From contig CAJUAA010000009.1 of assembly GCA_910584205.1 (NCBI GenBank), positions 36,302 to 100,301 of the forward strand: 64,000 nt of DNA. The letters are read 5' to 3'. Positions 44,170 through 53,143 of the stretch are shown here, in pieces. The position numbers and the translations under genes were made by a program. Each line of letters begins with the position of its first letter. Position 1 is the first letter of the stretch. The stretch comes from an uncultured Lachnospiraceae bacterium (GTDB taxonomy: Bacteria; Bacillota; Clostridia; Lachnospirales; Lachnospiraceae). The notes under the pieces were generated by a model, which searched no databases, was not told the origin of the DNA, and worked only from the letters and a program-made list of their open reading frames with translations.

Positions 44170-44562
44170 ATGATAAGACAGAATTTTTTACGATGCGGAA
44201 TAATCGGCTGGGCCATGGAAATCCTCTGGACCAGCCTGCACGCCTTCCGCGTGCGCAACCTGAAGCTGACCGGCCGCTCTTCCCTCTGGATGTTCCCCAT
44301 CTACGGAAGCGCCGCGTTCCTCACCCCCGTGATGCAGAGGATGAAACGGGCCCCGCTGATCAAGCGGGGACTGGTCTATATGTCCTGCATTTTTCTGGGA
44401 GAATATGTAAGCGGAACGCTGCTGAAACAGAAAAACATGTGTCCGTGGGACTACAGCCATACGCCTTACCACTTAAACGGCGTGATCCGCCTGGACTACG
44501 CCCCGGTCTGGTTTCTGGTGGGGCTCCTTTATGAGAAGATCCTTCTGCAAAGAGTCCGCTGA
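44170..44562 (+). CDS. Small membrane protein of the putative ABC-transporter type IV (CmpB-like) family
   Basis: 130 aa with four membrane segments. The segments SSLWMFPIYGSAAFLTPV, GEYVSGTLLKQKNMCPWDYS and GVIRLDYAPVWFLVGLL are typical of a family common in Lachnospiraceae and annotated as putative ABC permease. No transport partner is nearby. No clear ribosome binding site precedes the ATG. The function is unknown. Confidence 0.75.
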   Translation: MIRQNFLRCGIIGWAMEILWTSLHAFRVRNLKLTGRSSLWMFPIYGSAAFLTPVMQRMKRAPLIKRGLVYMSCIFLGEYVSGTLLKQKNMCPWDYSHTPYHLNGVIRLDYAPVWFLVGLLYEKILLQRVR

Positions 44563-44603
44563 ACGAAAACTTCCGGAAGGAGCCTTTTTCCTCCAGAAAC
44601 AAG

Positions 44604-44632
44604 TTGAATTTTCCTCCCATATCGTGTATCCT
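44604..44632 (+). promoter_or_regulatory. Promoter of pyrBI
   Basis: TTGAAT (44604-44609), 17-bp spacer, TATCCT (44627-44632), 42 nt upstream of the pyrB start. No pyrimidine attenuator or PyrR-binding loop is obvious in the short leader. Confidence 0.55.
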
Positions 44633-44673
44633 GTTCATAGCAGTTTTAACAGCATCTGATATAGGAGGTATCT

Positions 44674-45594
44674 ATGAGACATTTGATGAGTCCTCTGGAT
44701 TTCTCTGTGGAGGAACTGGACCAGCTTCTCGATCTGGCCGGTGACATTGAGAGACATCCGGAAACATATGCACATGCGTGCGACGGCAAAAAGCTTGCCA
44801 CTCTGTTCTATGAACCGAGCACAAGGACCCGACTCAGTTTTGAAGCTGCCATGTTGAATCTTGGCGGTAATATTTTCGGTTTTTCTTCCGCGGCCAGCAG
44901 CTCCGCAGCCAAAGGAGAAAGTGTTTCCGATACAATTCGCATGATATCCTGTTACGCTGACATCTGTGCCATGCGTCATCCCAAGGAGGGCGCGCCCATG
45001 GTCGCCAGCGCAGTTTCTTCCATTCCCGTGATCAACGCCGGCGACGGCGGGCATCAGCATCCCACGCAAACTTTAACCGACCTGCTTACGATCCGTTCCC
45101 TCAAGGGACGGCTTGGCAACCTCGTCATCGGCCTGTGCGGCGATCTGAAATTCGGGCGGACCGTCCATTCTCTGGTCCGTGCCCTGGCGCGCTATGAACA
45201 CGTCACATTTGTCTTTATCTCCCCGGAAGAACTGAAGGTTCCCGGATATATCAAGGAGGACGTGCTGGAGGCTCAGCAGATTCCCTATAAGGAAGTGGAA
45301 CGCATCGAGGACGTGATGCCCGAACTGGATATCCTGTACATGACCCGTGTGCAGCGGGAACGGTTCTTCAACGAAGAAGATTATATCCGCCTGAAGGATT
45401 TCTACATACTGAACAACAAGAAGATGAAGCTGGCAAAGGAAGACATGATCGTCATGCATCCGCTCCCCCGCGTCAACGAGATCTCCGTGGAGGTGGACAA
45501 AGACCCCCGGGCCGCGTATTTCCGTCAGGTACAGTACGGCGTCTATGTGCGCATGGCGCTGATTCTCACACTTCTGGAGGTGAAAGTATGTTAA
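44674..45594 (+). CDS. pyrB: Aspartate carbamoyltransferase catalytic chain
   Basis: 306 aa, second step of pyrimidine synthesis. Carbamoyl-phosphate site FYEPSTRTRLSFE, HPTQTLTDL and the aspartate loop region HPLPRVNEIS are all present. AGGAGG precedes the ATG. It pairs with PyrI, so the enzyme is of the E. coli-like allosteric type. Confidence 0.96.
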   Translation: MRHLMSPLDFSVEELDQLLDLAGDIERHPETYAHACDGKKLATLFYEPSTRTRLSFEAAMLNLGGNIFGFSSAASSSAAKGESVSDTIRMISCYADICAMRHPKEGAPMVASAVSSIPVINAGDGGHQHPTQTLTDLLTIRSLKGRLGNLVIGLCGDLKFGRTVHSLVRALARYEHVTFVFISPEELKVPGYIKEDVLEAQQIPYKEVERIEDVMPELDILYMTRVQRERFFNEEDYIRLKDFYILNNKKMKLAKEDMIVMHPLPRVNEISVEVDKDPRAAYFRQVQYGVYVRMALILTLLEVKVC

Positions 45595-46022
45595 ATATCG
45601 GTGTACTTCATGAAGGCTTCGTGCTGGACCATATCGAGGCCGGCAGAAGCATGGAGATCTATCACTATCTGAATCTGGATAAATTCGACTGCTGCGTCGC
45701 CATCATCAAAAACGCCCGCAGCAACAAGATGGGCAAGAAAGATATCATCAAGATCGAATGTCCCATCGATGAAATCGATCTGGACGCCCTCGGCTTCATC
45801 GACCACAACATTACGGTCAACATCATCAAGGACGACAAGATCGTGGACAAAAAGCGCCTGTCGCTCCCTCTGGAGATCAAGAACATCGCCAAATGCCACA
45901 ATCCCCGCTGCATCACTTCCATCGAGCAGGAGCTGGATCACATCTTTGTGCTGACCGATCCCCGAAAGGAGATCTACCGGTGCAAATACTGCGAGGAAAA
46001 ATACAGACGGAAAAAAAGATAG
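45588..46022 (+). CDS. pyrI: Aspartate carbamoyltransferase regulatory chain
   Basis: 144 aa. N-terminal nucleotide-binding domain (about residues 1-95) and C-terminal zinc domain with four Cys: CHNPRC and CKYC (about residues 103-137). It gives feedback control by nucleotides. It overlaps the pyrB end by 7 nt. Confidence 0.95.
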   Translation: MLNIGVLHEGFVLDHIEAGRSMEIYHYLNLDKFDCCVAIIKNARSNKMGKKDIIKIECPIDEIDLDALGFIDHNITVNIIKDDKIVDKKRLSLPLEIKNIAKCHNPRCITSIEQELDHIFVLTDPRKEIYRCKYCEEKYRRKKR

Positions 46023-46032
46023 CATTTATATA

Positions 46033-46086
46033 AAGTGAAAAGAGGCGAAAACCATGCAGATAGATGTTTTTCACCTCTTTTCACTT
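46033..46086. terminator. Bidirectional terminator between pyrI and the Fe-ADH gene
   Basis: AAGTGAAAAGAGG (46033-46045) pairs with CCTCTTTTCACTT (46074-46086), a perfect 13-bp stem with a 28-base internal region containing further AAAA/TTTT pairing. It separates convergent genes. Confidence 0.7.
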
Positions 46087-46136
46087 ATCAATCAGCAAAA
46101 TGGGCTGTAATGTACTAATTCGTAACCAATTTTTTA

Positions 46137-47255
46137 CTAACGCATGGACTGATACATTTCGTTCAACATTTCATCTGTAATATCTATCGGATTATTATAC
46201 AGATTTGGATGTCTGCTGATTCTTACAAGATCGGCCACCTGTTCGTCCGTCAGATTGAATTCCTTCAGGTTTGTTCTTAAACCAATATCCGTTTTTAACT
46301 GGTGAATCGCATCGGCCATATCATACATGTCTTTAAATCCAAGCTCTTTTGCAAATTCATGCACTCTTCCATTCTGAGCATCGGCATTGATTCGGGCAAA
46401 ATAGTCCAGAGTCAATCCACATGCTTCTCCATGAGGAATATGCAGAAGATTTGTCAAAGGAAAAGAACATGCGTGAGAACTGGTGGTTTTTGGAAGAGTA
46501 AAAGCCAATCCTGCAATCACAGAAGCCTCAGCCATCTTTGCACGCGCTTCTTTATCCTGCGGGTTATTATAAACTGTTTTTAAATACCGGAATACAATCT
46601 TACATGCATGCAGTGCAAGCGCATCACAGACAGGCTGATGTCCTTTACTCCAGAATCCTTCCAGCGCATGACAAAGAACATCAATTCCAGTACTTGCTGT
46701 CATATACGGCGGAAGTGTATAGGTAAGTTCCGGATCGATCAGTGCAATGGAAGGATAAAATCCATTGGAAACAATTGGCCCTTTCTTTCCAAGCTCCTTA
46801 TCGCTCAACACCGCCACACAGGTCACTTCACTGCCCGTCCCTGCCGTTGTTGGAATTGCAATTAAAGGAAGATGCTTTTGGGGCATGTTTTCCCCTGTTC
46901 CATGGTATTTACGAATGGAATCCTCTGTAAAACAGATTGAACCCGCTGCCTTTGCACAGTCCAGGGCACTTCCACCGCCCAAAGCCACAAGAAAATCAAT
47001 CTGACTCTCTCGAATCTGTTCTGCACATGCATCTACCTCCACAACCTCCGGGTTAGGAGATATCTGACTGTAGATTCCTGTCAGAACGCCTTCACTCGTT
47101 TCTACAATCTTTTCTGCAAGACCGCTTTTCATAAAAAACGGATCGCTGACCAAAAGGCCTTTACTGCATCCCAGATCTTTGGCCACCTGCCGGATTTTAC
47201 CAGATACACCTTCACCAAACCGAATAACAACCGGCTGTAAATATTCCCACATCAT
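46137..47255 (-). CDS. Iron-containing alcohol dehydrogenase, last gene of the sugar cluster
   Basis: 372 aa group III alcohol dehydrogenase. NAD(P) motif VALGGGSALDCAKA; metal ligands are Asp and His in GIDVLCHALEGF and two His in SSHACSFPLTNLLHIPHGEA. The family reduces aldehydes such as lactaldehyde, butanal, phosphonoacetaldehyde and sulfoacetaldehyde. Here it follows a transketolase and isomerase, so it may reduce a short charged aldehyde released by the transketolase, regenerating NAD. That role is inferred. AAAAGGAG precedes the start. Confidence 0.88.
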   Translation of the reverse strand: MMWEYLQPVVIRFGEGVSGKIRQVAKDLGCSKGLLVSDPFFMKSGLAEKIVETSEGVLTGIYSQISPNPEVVEVDACAEQIRESQIDFLVALGGGSALDCAKAAGSICFTEDSIRKYHGTGENMPQKHLPLIAIPTTAGTGSEVTCVAVLSDKELGKKGPIVSNGFYPSIALIDPELTYTLPPYMTASTGIDVLCHALEGFWSKGHQPVCDALALHACKIVFRYLKTVYNNPQDKEARAKMAEASVIAGLAFTLPKTTSSHACSFPLTNLLHIPHGEACGLTLDYFARINADAQNGRVHEFAKELGFKDMYDMADAIHQLKTDIGLRTNLKEFNLTDEQVADLVRISRHPNLYNNPIDITDEMLNEMYQSMR

Positions 47256-47274
47256 AGCTAAATCTCCTTTTCCA

Positions 47275-48318
47275 TCAAAACATCTTAATTATTGTTTTCA
47301 GTACCCTGTTTCTTTGCTCAAAGGCAAACTCAAATGCTTTCTGAGACTCCTCAAACGGAAAGATCGCCGGCTCTATATCTTTCAGAGGAATCACTCCCCT
47401 GCTGACAGCTTCAATAGCTGCCGGATAAATATGGCGGTAACGCCAAACATGACGGATATCCGCTTCCCTGCGTGCAAGTTCACCAAACGAATATGGAACC
47501 TCGCCTCCAGCATTTCCTACATTTACGATCACACCGCCTCGCTTTACATACTTCCAGGTAGACGCCAGCGTGTAAGGACTGCCCGCCGCCTCAAACACGA
47601 TATCACAGCCCAAACCGCCTGTTTCATGCAAAATTCTGGTTTCTACCTCTTCCTCTTTCGCATTGATCATGACATCTGCACCCATTTTCCCGGCCATTTC
47701 AAGGCGCTTCGGCAAAGCATCCGAAACGATGATCCTGCTGGCTCCCATGGCTTTGCAGGCCAGCATCGTCATAAACCCTATAGTTCCGACACCAATAATG
47801 AATACTGTTTTTCCAAGCTCCACCCCGCCCCTTCTGGCTGCATGCATACCCACAGCCAGAGGTTCAATCATACAACCTTCCATTGTAGAAATATTTTCCG
47901 GAAGCGCAAAGCACCATTCTTCCGGATACACCATATACTGCCTTAAAGCTCCATCCGTAGGCGGCATGGCCGCAGCCATAAAACGGATCTCCGGACATAA
48001 ATTATATTTCCCGTTTTTACAAAAATCACATTTTCCACAGGGAATTCCCGGCTCCAGAGCCACCCGGTCTCCTGCCTTCAGCTTTTGTACCGCTTTTCCT
48101 GTTTCAACAATAGTTCCTGCACTTTCATGTCCAAGGATAAAATCCGGCGGAGCCTTTCTCGTTCCAATGGCTCCATTTTGAAAAAAATGCATATCCGATC
48201 CACAGATTCCACAGTATTCAATCCTGACAAGCACCTGGTTCTCTTTTATCTCAGGAATTTCCTCCTCCATTTCCACCAGATGTCCCTTCTCAGGCATCCT
48301 CATCATCCTGTTTTTCAT
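47275..48318 (-). CDS. Zinc-dependent polyol-type dehydrogenase (MDR family)
   Basis: 347 aa medium-chain dehydrogenase of the sorbitol/xylitol type. Catalytic zinc ligands in CGICGSDMHFF and GHES, structural zinc Cys in CGKCDFCKNGKYNLC, NAD fold VFIIGVGTIGFMTMLACKAM. Start chosen at the ATG at 48318 (GGAG 6 nt upstream); an ATG at 48330 is possible. In the cluster it would oxidise a polyol to a ketose that can enter the isomerase/transketolase steps, or run in reverse. Confidence 0.87.
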   Translation of the reverse strand: MKNRMMRMPEKGHLVEMEEEIPEIKENQVLVRIEYCGICGSDMHFFQNGAIGTRKAPPDFILGHESAGTIVETGKAVQKLKAGDRVALEPGIPCGKCDFCKNGKYNLCPEIRFMAAAMPPTDGALRQYMVYPEEWCFALPENISTMEGCMIEPLAVGMHAARRGGVELGKTVFIIGVGTIGFMTMLACKAMGASRIIVSDALPKRLEMAGKMGADVMINAKEEEVETRILHETGGLGCDIVFEAAGSPYTLASTWKYVKRGGVIVNVGNAGGEVPYSFGELARREADIRHVWRYRHIYPAAIEAVSRGVIPLKDIEPAIFPFEESQKAFEFAFEQRNRVLKTIIKMF

Positions 48319-48350
48319 ATGCTTCTCCATTTCTTCCCAAATATCATTTT

Positions 48351-49316
48351 TTATTTGCGCCGGATCACTTTTTTCGCCTTCTGTACAATTGTCTCTGCAG
48401 TCATTCCAAATCTTTCCGCAAGATAGGAAACCGCGCCCACTTCCCCGAACTCATCCTGTACACCTACCATCTCCAGCGGAGCTGATTCGTGAAGTGCCAG
48501 TACAGAAGCAACTGCAGAACCAAGGCCGTTTCTCACATTATGGTTTTCAGCAGTTACAATGGCTCCCGTATCCTTTACCGCATTCAGAACTGCTTCCTCA
48601 TCCAACGGCTTTATACACCACATATCCAGTACTCTTGCCGAAATTCCTTCTGTCTCCAGAAGTTCTGCAGCTTTCAAAGCTTCCGCTACCAGATAACCCG
48701 CTGCAACAACGGTCACGTCTTTTCCATCTCTCAGCAGATTGGCTTTCCCAACCTGAAATTCTGTTCCATCCTCATAGATAACCGGTGCCGGTTTTCTGTG
48801 CAGACGCATATACCAGGTCCCGCAGGTCTCTTTTGCAAGTCTGGTCACTTCCCTTACAGCTACCGCATCGCATGGCTCTACAACTGTCATTTCCGGAATC
48901 GTACTCATAATTCCTATATCCTCAAATGGCATATGCGTTCCACCATTCAAAGCAGCCGTAATTCCCGGATCAGAACCAACTATCTTTACATTCTGTTTTG
49001 CATACGCACAGGACATAAAGATCTGGTCACATGCCCGGCGAGACGCAAAAGGACCAAAAGTATGAGCAAAAGGAATGAAGCCTCTGGAAGACAGCCCCGC
49101 TGCCACCCCGATCATATTTGCCTCCTGTACCCCGCAGTCAAACGTTCTCTCCGGAAACGCTTCACGGAACGGCTTTGTCCCTGCCGCATTCATCAAATCT
49201 GCATCCAGAACCACCACCCGCTCATCCTGTTCCGCCATAGATATCAAAGTTTCACAGAATTCTTTTCTAAGTTCCTTATCTCCTGTCGCATGTGTTTTTG
49301 AAATTTTTACGATCAT
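48351..49316 (-). CDS. Transketolase, C-terminal subunit
   Basis: 321 aa with the pyrimidine-binding domain (about residues 10-180: FDCGVQEANMIGVAAGLSSRG, with the Glu that activates thiamine diphosphate) and the C-terminal domain (about 195-320). It must pair with the N-terminal subunit encoded just upstream (12-nt gap). Split transketolases are common in Clostridia and are often dedicated to specific sugar pathways. AAAGGAGG precedes the ATG. Confidence 0.93.
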   Translation of the reverse strand: MIVKISKTHATGDKELRKEFCETLISMAEQDERVVVLDADLMNAAGTKPFREAFPERTFDCGVQEANMIGVAAGLSSRGFIPFAHTFGPFASRRACDQIFMSCAYAKQNVKIVGSDPGITAALNGGTHMPFEDIGIMSTIPEMTVVEPCDAVAVREVTRLAKETCGTWYMRLHRKPAPVIYEDGTEFQVGKANLLRDGKDVTVVAAGYLVAEALKAAELLETEGISARVLDMWCIKPLDEEAVLNAVKDTGAIVTAENHNVRNGLGSAVASVLALHESAPLEMVGVQDEFGEVGAVSYLAERFGMTAETIVQKAKKVIRRK

Positions 49317-49328
49317 AATAGCCTCCTT

Positions 49329-50168
49329 TTACTCCTCCATTACCTTTTCCTGTAAACAAAGCTCTGTCAATGCTTCCTCTACCATTTCCGCGCTTACCGG
49401 CATATTGTGCGATCCAAGGGAGCCTTCAATCTTACTGTAGCCTTTTCCTTTTACCGTATTTAAAATAATGGCACTGGGACGCTCATCCTGCGCCTTTGCA
49501 TGATTAACAGCGGTCAAAATCTGTTCTACATCATTGCCATTTTCCACATTCTGAGCATACCACCCAAAACTCTCGAACTTTGCAGCAATATCGCCCATGG
49601 CGCACAGATTTTCCACATAATCATCAATCTGACATTTATTGTAGTCTACAAAAGCAATCACTTTGGTCAATTTCTTTGCATGTGCAAAAATTGCGGCCTC
49701 CCATACCTGGCCTTCTTCCGCCTCTCCATCTCCGATAATCAAATATGTATAATTATCATATCCCTTCAAACGATTCCCACAGGCAATTCCCATGGCAGAG
49801 CTTGCTCCCTGCCCCAGAGAACCTGTCGTCATATCAATGCCCGGCGTGCGATTCATATCACAATGGCTTGGCAGATTTGTTCCCGGTCTGTTCAGAGTAT
49901 CCAGCATCTCCATAGGAAAATATCCCTTCAAGGCCAATGTGGCATATACGGCCGGACCTGCATGCCCTTTGGATACTACCAGCATATCCCTGTCGTCTTT
50001 CCCGGGATTCTCAGGATCCACGTTCATCACGCCACTGTATAAAACAGCCAGCACATCTGCAATAGACAGCGCGCCTCCAATATGTCCAACTCCCAGATTT
50101 CCAATGCATTTTATGGTTTCCCTGCGGATGTCAATGGCAAATTTTTTGATCTCATTTATATTCTGCAT
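49329..50168 (-). CDS. Transketolase, N-terminal (thiamine diphosphate) subunit
   Basis: 279 aa. The thiamine-diphosphate/metal motif is GDGEAEEGQVWEAAIFAHAK ending in the usual DYNK segment; SKGHAGPAVYATLALKG and MTTGSLGQGASSAMGIACG are typical. It transfers a two-carbon ketol unit between sugars. In this kinase-free cluster its donor and acceptor need a negative charge that is not made by phosphorylation here. Confidence 0.93.
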   Translation of the reverse strand: MQNINEIKKFAIDIRRETIKCIGNLGVGHIGGALSIADVLAVLYSGVMNVDPENPGKDDRDMLVVSKGHAGPAVYATLALKGYFPMEMLDTLNRPGTNLPSHCDMNRTPGIDMTTGSLGQGASSAMGIACGNRLKGYDNYTYLIIGDGEAEEGQVWEAAIFAHAKKLTKVIAFVDYNKCQIDDYVENLCAMGDIAAKFESFGWYAQNVENGNDVEQILTAVNHAKAQDERPSAIILNTVKGKGYSKIEGSLGSHNMPVSAEMVEEALTELCLQEKVMEE

Positions 50169-50200
50169 GTTATTTACTCCTTCCTATGACCGTTTTCTGC

Positions 50201-50674
50201 TCAGCCGCAAATCTCTTCTTCCAGAGCCGTCACCTTTTCCTTAGCCCCTTTTAAAAACTCCTGGCGCCATTCCTCTAAACCCTCCGTAAAATCTGTAGTC
50301 AGAAAAACATCCGCCATTTCACAGCCCACTTCAGGCGCCAGCTTCCAACCACCCATGGTCATTACATTTGCATCATTGATGGCCCTGCACATCCTGGCAT
50401 CATAAATATCTGTACAGGGCATTGCATACACACCTTTATATTTATTCGCTACAATTGCCATACCTGCCCCCGTTCCGCAGACCAGGATTCCTTTTTCAAA
50501 TTCACCATTCTGAATCTTTGGCGCCAAAGCCGCCGCGGTAACAAAAAACGGCTTCACATGATCAAGATCCTGAGTCCCGCAGTCCTCCACCTCAAAACCT
50601 TTTTCAGTCAAATGAGCCTTCACCGCCTCTTTTAATGTAAAACCTGACTTATCTGAACCAATTACTACTTTCAT
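50201..50674 (-). CDS. RpiB/LacAB-family sugar isomerase with altered active site
   Basis: 157 aa starting MKVVIGSDKSGFTLKEAV; AGGAGGA precedes the ATG at 50674. CGTGAGMAIVANK holds the catalytic Cys of RpiB. Two conserved substrate-binding residues differ: the His of DHxG is Lys (SDKSG), and the His of the RxHNDANV motif is Ile (RAINDANV). The usual SVDYPDYA segment is also replaced. It should isomerise an aldose and ketose that is not plain ribose 5-phosphate. Confidence 0.88.
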   Translation of the reverse strand: MKVVIGSDKSGFTLKEAVKAHLTEKGFEVEDCGTQDLDHVKPFFVTAAALAPKIQNGEFEKGILVCGTGAGMAIVANKYKGVYAMPCTDIYDARMCRAINDANVMTMGGWKLAPEVGCEMADVFLTTDFTEGLEEWRQEFLKGAKEKVTALEEEICG

Positions 50675-50719
50675 TTCAATCTCCTCCTGAAATTTTCTCA
50701 TACTATTCATTTTTTATTT

Positions 50720-51619
50720 TTATAAATGCTTTTGTTCCATCAAAATGCCAAATGCTCCAGCCATAACCACCGCCATGCCCAGGTACTGTTCCAATATCAT
50801 ACGTTCCTGGAACAGCACAAAGGTGATCAGGGTGGACACCAAAGGCATGAGCAATAAGAATGTCTTCACAAGCCATACTGGATAATTACGCAGGTTATAA
50901 TAATAAACCACATAGATCAATGTCTGTCCCAGTGCAGCCAAAAGCAGAGCCAGGCCAACCTCTCTCTCCTGAAAAACAAGCTGCAGCTGTCCCAAAGTTC
51001 CCATAATAAAGGAAGTTCCTGTGAAATAGAACATGGTAACAATATTGTTATAATATGCCACTACATCATCGCAGACCGGATTCTTTTTATCCAACTGAAC
51101 ACTTTTAATTACAAAAGCATTCAATGATACAAAAAATGCACTTAACAGAAAAAATATATTTCCCGGATCTCCTATCTGAAAACTGGATAAATCTATACCC
51201 ATGACCAAAACTACACCAAACAACATTACAAAAGTAAAGCCCCATGATTTCCATGTAAATTTCTGTTTATAAATGATTATGGATAGAATATTTACCATCA
51301 GAACATCACATTTCAGCAGAGCTGTTCCGCTTGCCGCCGAAGACATGGATAAGCCGATAAACGCCGTCAGATCCAGAAGAAATCCAAAAGTGCCAATGAG
51401 CAGCAACCGTTTCCATACTCCCCGAATCTGAAATAAAAGCGCCAGTTCTTTCCGTCTCCACATGATAACAGTCAGAAGTATCATGGTCAGGAAACGAATT
51501 CCCACACCGGAAGTAAATACGGAAGTATAACCTACCAGCCGCTGGCTTGCCACATAATAACTGCCCCAGATAACCGGAAGTATCAGCATTGGCGCTGTCC
51601 TTTTCGTTCCTGTCTCCAT
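50720..51619 (-). CDS. DMT/EamA-family transporter
   Basis: 299 aa with ten membrane segments. It starts at the ATG at 51619, just after the ABC ATPase stop at 51622. EamA proteins usually export small metabolites, so it could remove the end product of the pathway (for example a sulfonate alcohol). It lies between the importer and the enzymes in the same transcript. Confidence 0.85.
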   Translation of the reverse strand: METGTKRTAPMLILPVIWGSYYVASQRLVGYTSVFTSGVGIRFLTMILLTVIMWRRKELALLFQIRGVWKRLLLIGTFGFLLDLTAFIGLSMSSAASGTALLKCDVLMVNILSIIIYKQKFTWKSWGFTFVMLFGVVLVMGIDLSSFQIGDPGNIFFLLSAFFVSLNAFVIKSVQLDKKNPVCDDVVAYYNNIVTMFYFTGTSFIMGTLGQLQLVFQEREVGLALLLAALGQTLIYVVYYYNLRNYPVWLVKTFLLLMPLVSTLITFVLFQERMILEQYLGMAVVMAGAFGILMEQKHL

Positions 51620-51621
51620 GG

Positions 51622-52365
51622 CTACCACCATTTAATCTGGCTTGTCACATATTCCCTCAGTTCAATAAACTCAGGAGCCGCGATATTTCTTGGTCTTGGA
51701 AGATCAATCTTTTTCTCTTCCTTAATGGTTGTAGGTTTATTGGAGAGAATCAGACATTTTTCCGACAGATAAACGGCCTCCTCAATATTATGGGTGATAA
51801 AGAGTACCGTACTCCCTGTCTTCTGCCAAAGCTTGATCACCTGATCCTCCAGATAATAGCGGACCTTAATATCCATTTGCGCATAAGGTTCATCCATCAG
51901 CAGCAGATCCGGATGAAGCGCAAAAGCCCTTCCAATCACTACACGCTGTTCCAGAGATGCGCTCAATTCATGAGGATAGGATTTACGTACCCCTTCCAGT
52001 CCAAGAGTCTCCAAAATCTCTTTGGTCCGTTCCTCAATCACGTTTTTGGAATACTTCTTAATCTTCAGACCATACTGAATATTTTCCTCCACCGTCAACC
52101 ATTGATAAGCAGAAGGCTCTTGAAACACAAACGCCATATTATGTTTTTTGGGATCTGCCGGCTCATTGTCGATCAATATCTGCCCTTCTGTCGGTTCCAG
52201 CAATTTTACAAGAAGATTCAGAAAAGTTGTCTTCCCACACCCTGTCGGACCAACAATACATACAAAATCACCTTTTTTCACATCGAAAGAGATATTATCC
52301 AGAACCAGAAGATCTCCAAATTTTTTTGTCAAACCGCGCACCTTTACTTTTGCGTCTTCACTCAT
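51622..52365 (-). CDS. NitT/TauT-family ABC ATPase with degenerate signature motif
   Basis: 247 aa. Walker A VGPTGCGKTT, Q-loop FVFQEPSAY, Walker B LLLMDEPYAQMD and switch His in FITHNIEEA are normal. The signature motif is LSASLEQR instead of LSGGQxR, so ATP held by the partner would not be hydrolysed well at that site. It is encoded beside a second ATPase with the opposite defect. Confidence 0.92.
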   Translation of the reverse strand: MSEDAKVKVRGLTKKFGDLLVLDNISFDVKKGDFVCIVGPTGCGKTTFLNLLVKLLEPTEGQILIDNEPADPKKHNMAFVFQEPSAYQWLTVEENIQYGLKIKKYSKNVIEERTKEILETLGLEGVRKSYPHELSASLEQRVVIGRAFALHPDLLLMDEPYAQMDIKVRYYLEDQVIKLWQKTGSTVLFITHNIEEAVYLSEKCLILSNKPTTIKEEKKIDLPRPRNIAAPEFIELREYVTSQIKWW

Positions 52366-52387
52366 ATTCGTTCCTCCTGATTCCTTC

Positions 52388-53143
52388 TTAAATATCCAGA
52401 TCTGTATTTTCTACAATCTCGTTACGCAGCTCCAGAAATGCCCTGTCTGTCTGACTTCTTGGTCTTGGCAGATTTACAATATATTCTTTCTTGATATATG
52501 ACGGGCGAGATGCCAGAAGAAGGATCCGGTCTCCCAGATATACTGCTTCCTCTACATTATTTGTAACAAACACGATGGTTCTTTTATTTTTTTCCCATAT
52601 CTTGATAATTTCATCTTCCATCTGATATCTGGTCTGTGCATCCAGAGCTCCAAAGGGTTCATCCATCAGCATGATATCAGACTCAGAAGCATAGGCTCTT
52701 GCAATTCCGACACGCTGCTTCATTCCACCGGAAAGCTGTTTCGGAAGAGACGATTCAAACCCCCGAAGACCAACCAGATCAATATATCCCTGTGCTTTTA
52801 CCCTTCGTGTTTCTTTATCCACTCCCTTCAGCTTCTGATTCATCTCTACATTTTCCATAACTGTTTTCCATGGAAATAGTGCGTATTTCTGGAATACCAC
52901 CCCAAGATCTCCCATCGCAGGCCGGCCCCCGTCAAACGCAATCTCTCCGGAGGTTTGCTTTTCCAGATCTGCTATAATATTCAGCATCACGGTCTTTCCG
53001 CATTGACCGGGTCCCAGCAAAACCAGAAATTCATTCTCTTTCACATCAAAAGTAATGTCTTTCAGCACCTCTACGGTCCGATCCTTCAGATAGAAAGTCT
53101 TACTGATATTTTTCAGGCTTATTTTGTTTTTGAGAACTGCCAT
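52388..53143 (-). CDS. NitT/TauT-family ABC ATPase lacking the switch histidine
   Basis: 251 aa from the ATG at 53143 (GGAAGGAG upstream; a TTG at 53149 is open). Walker A LGPGQCGKTV, signature LSGGMKQR and Walker B IMLMDEPFGALD are normal, but the switch His of the THDVEEA motif is Asn (VTNNVEEA). Together with the neighbouring ATPase it should form a heterodimer with one canonical and one degenerate ATP site. Confidence 0.92.
   Translation of the reverse strand: MAVLKNKISLKNISKTFYLKDRTVEVLKDITFDVKENEFLVLLGPGQCGKTVMLNIIADLEKQTSGEIAFDGGRPAMGDLGVVFQKYALFPWKTVMENVEMNQKLKGVDKETRRVKAQGYIDLVGLRGFESSLPKQLSGGMKQRVGIARAYASESDIMLMDEPFGALDAQTRYQMEDEIIKIWEKNKRTIVFVTNNVEEAVYLGDRILLLASRPSYIKKEYIVNLPRPRSQTDRAFLELRNEIVENTDLDI

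Noticed and set aside
44563..44603. Terminator after the small membrane-protein gene at 44170
   Set aside because: Only very short complementary segments (CTTCCGGAAG) are present; no convincing stem with T run.
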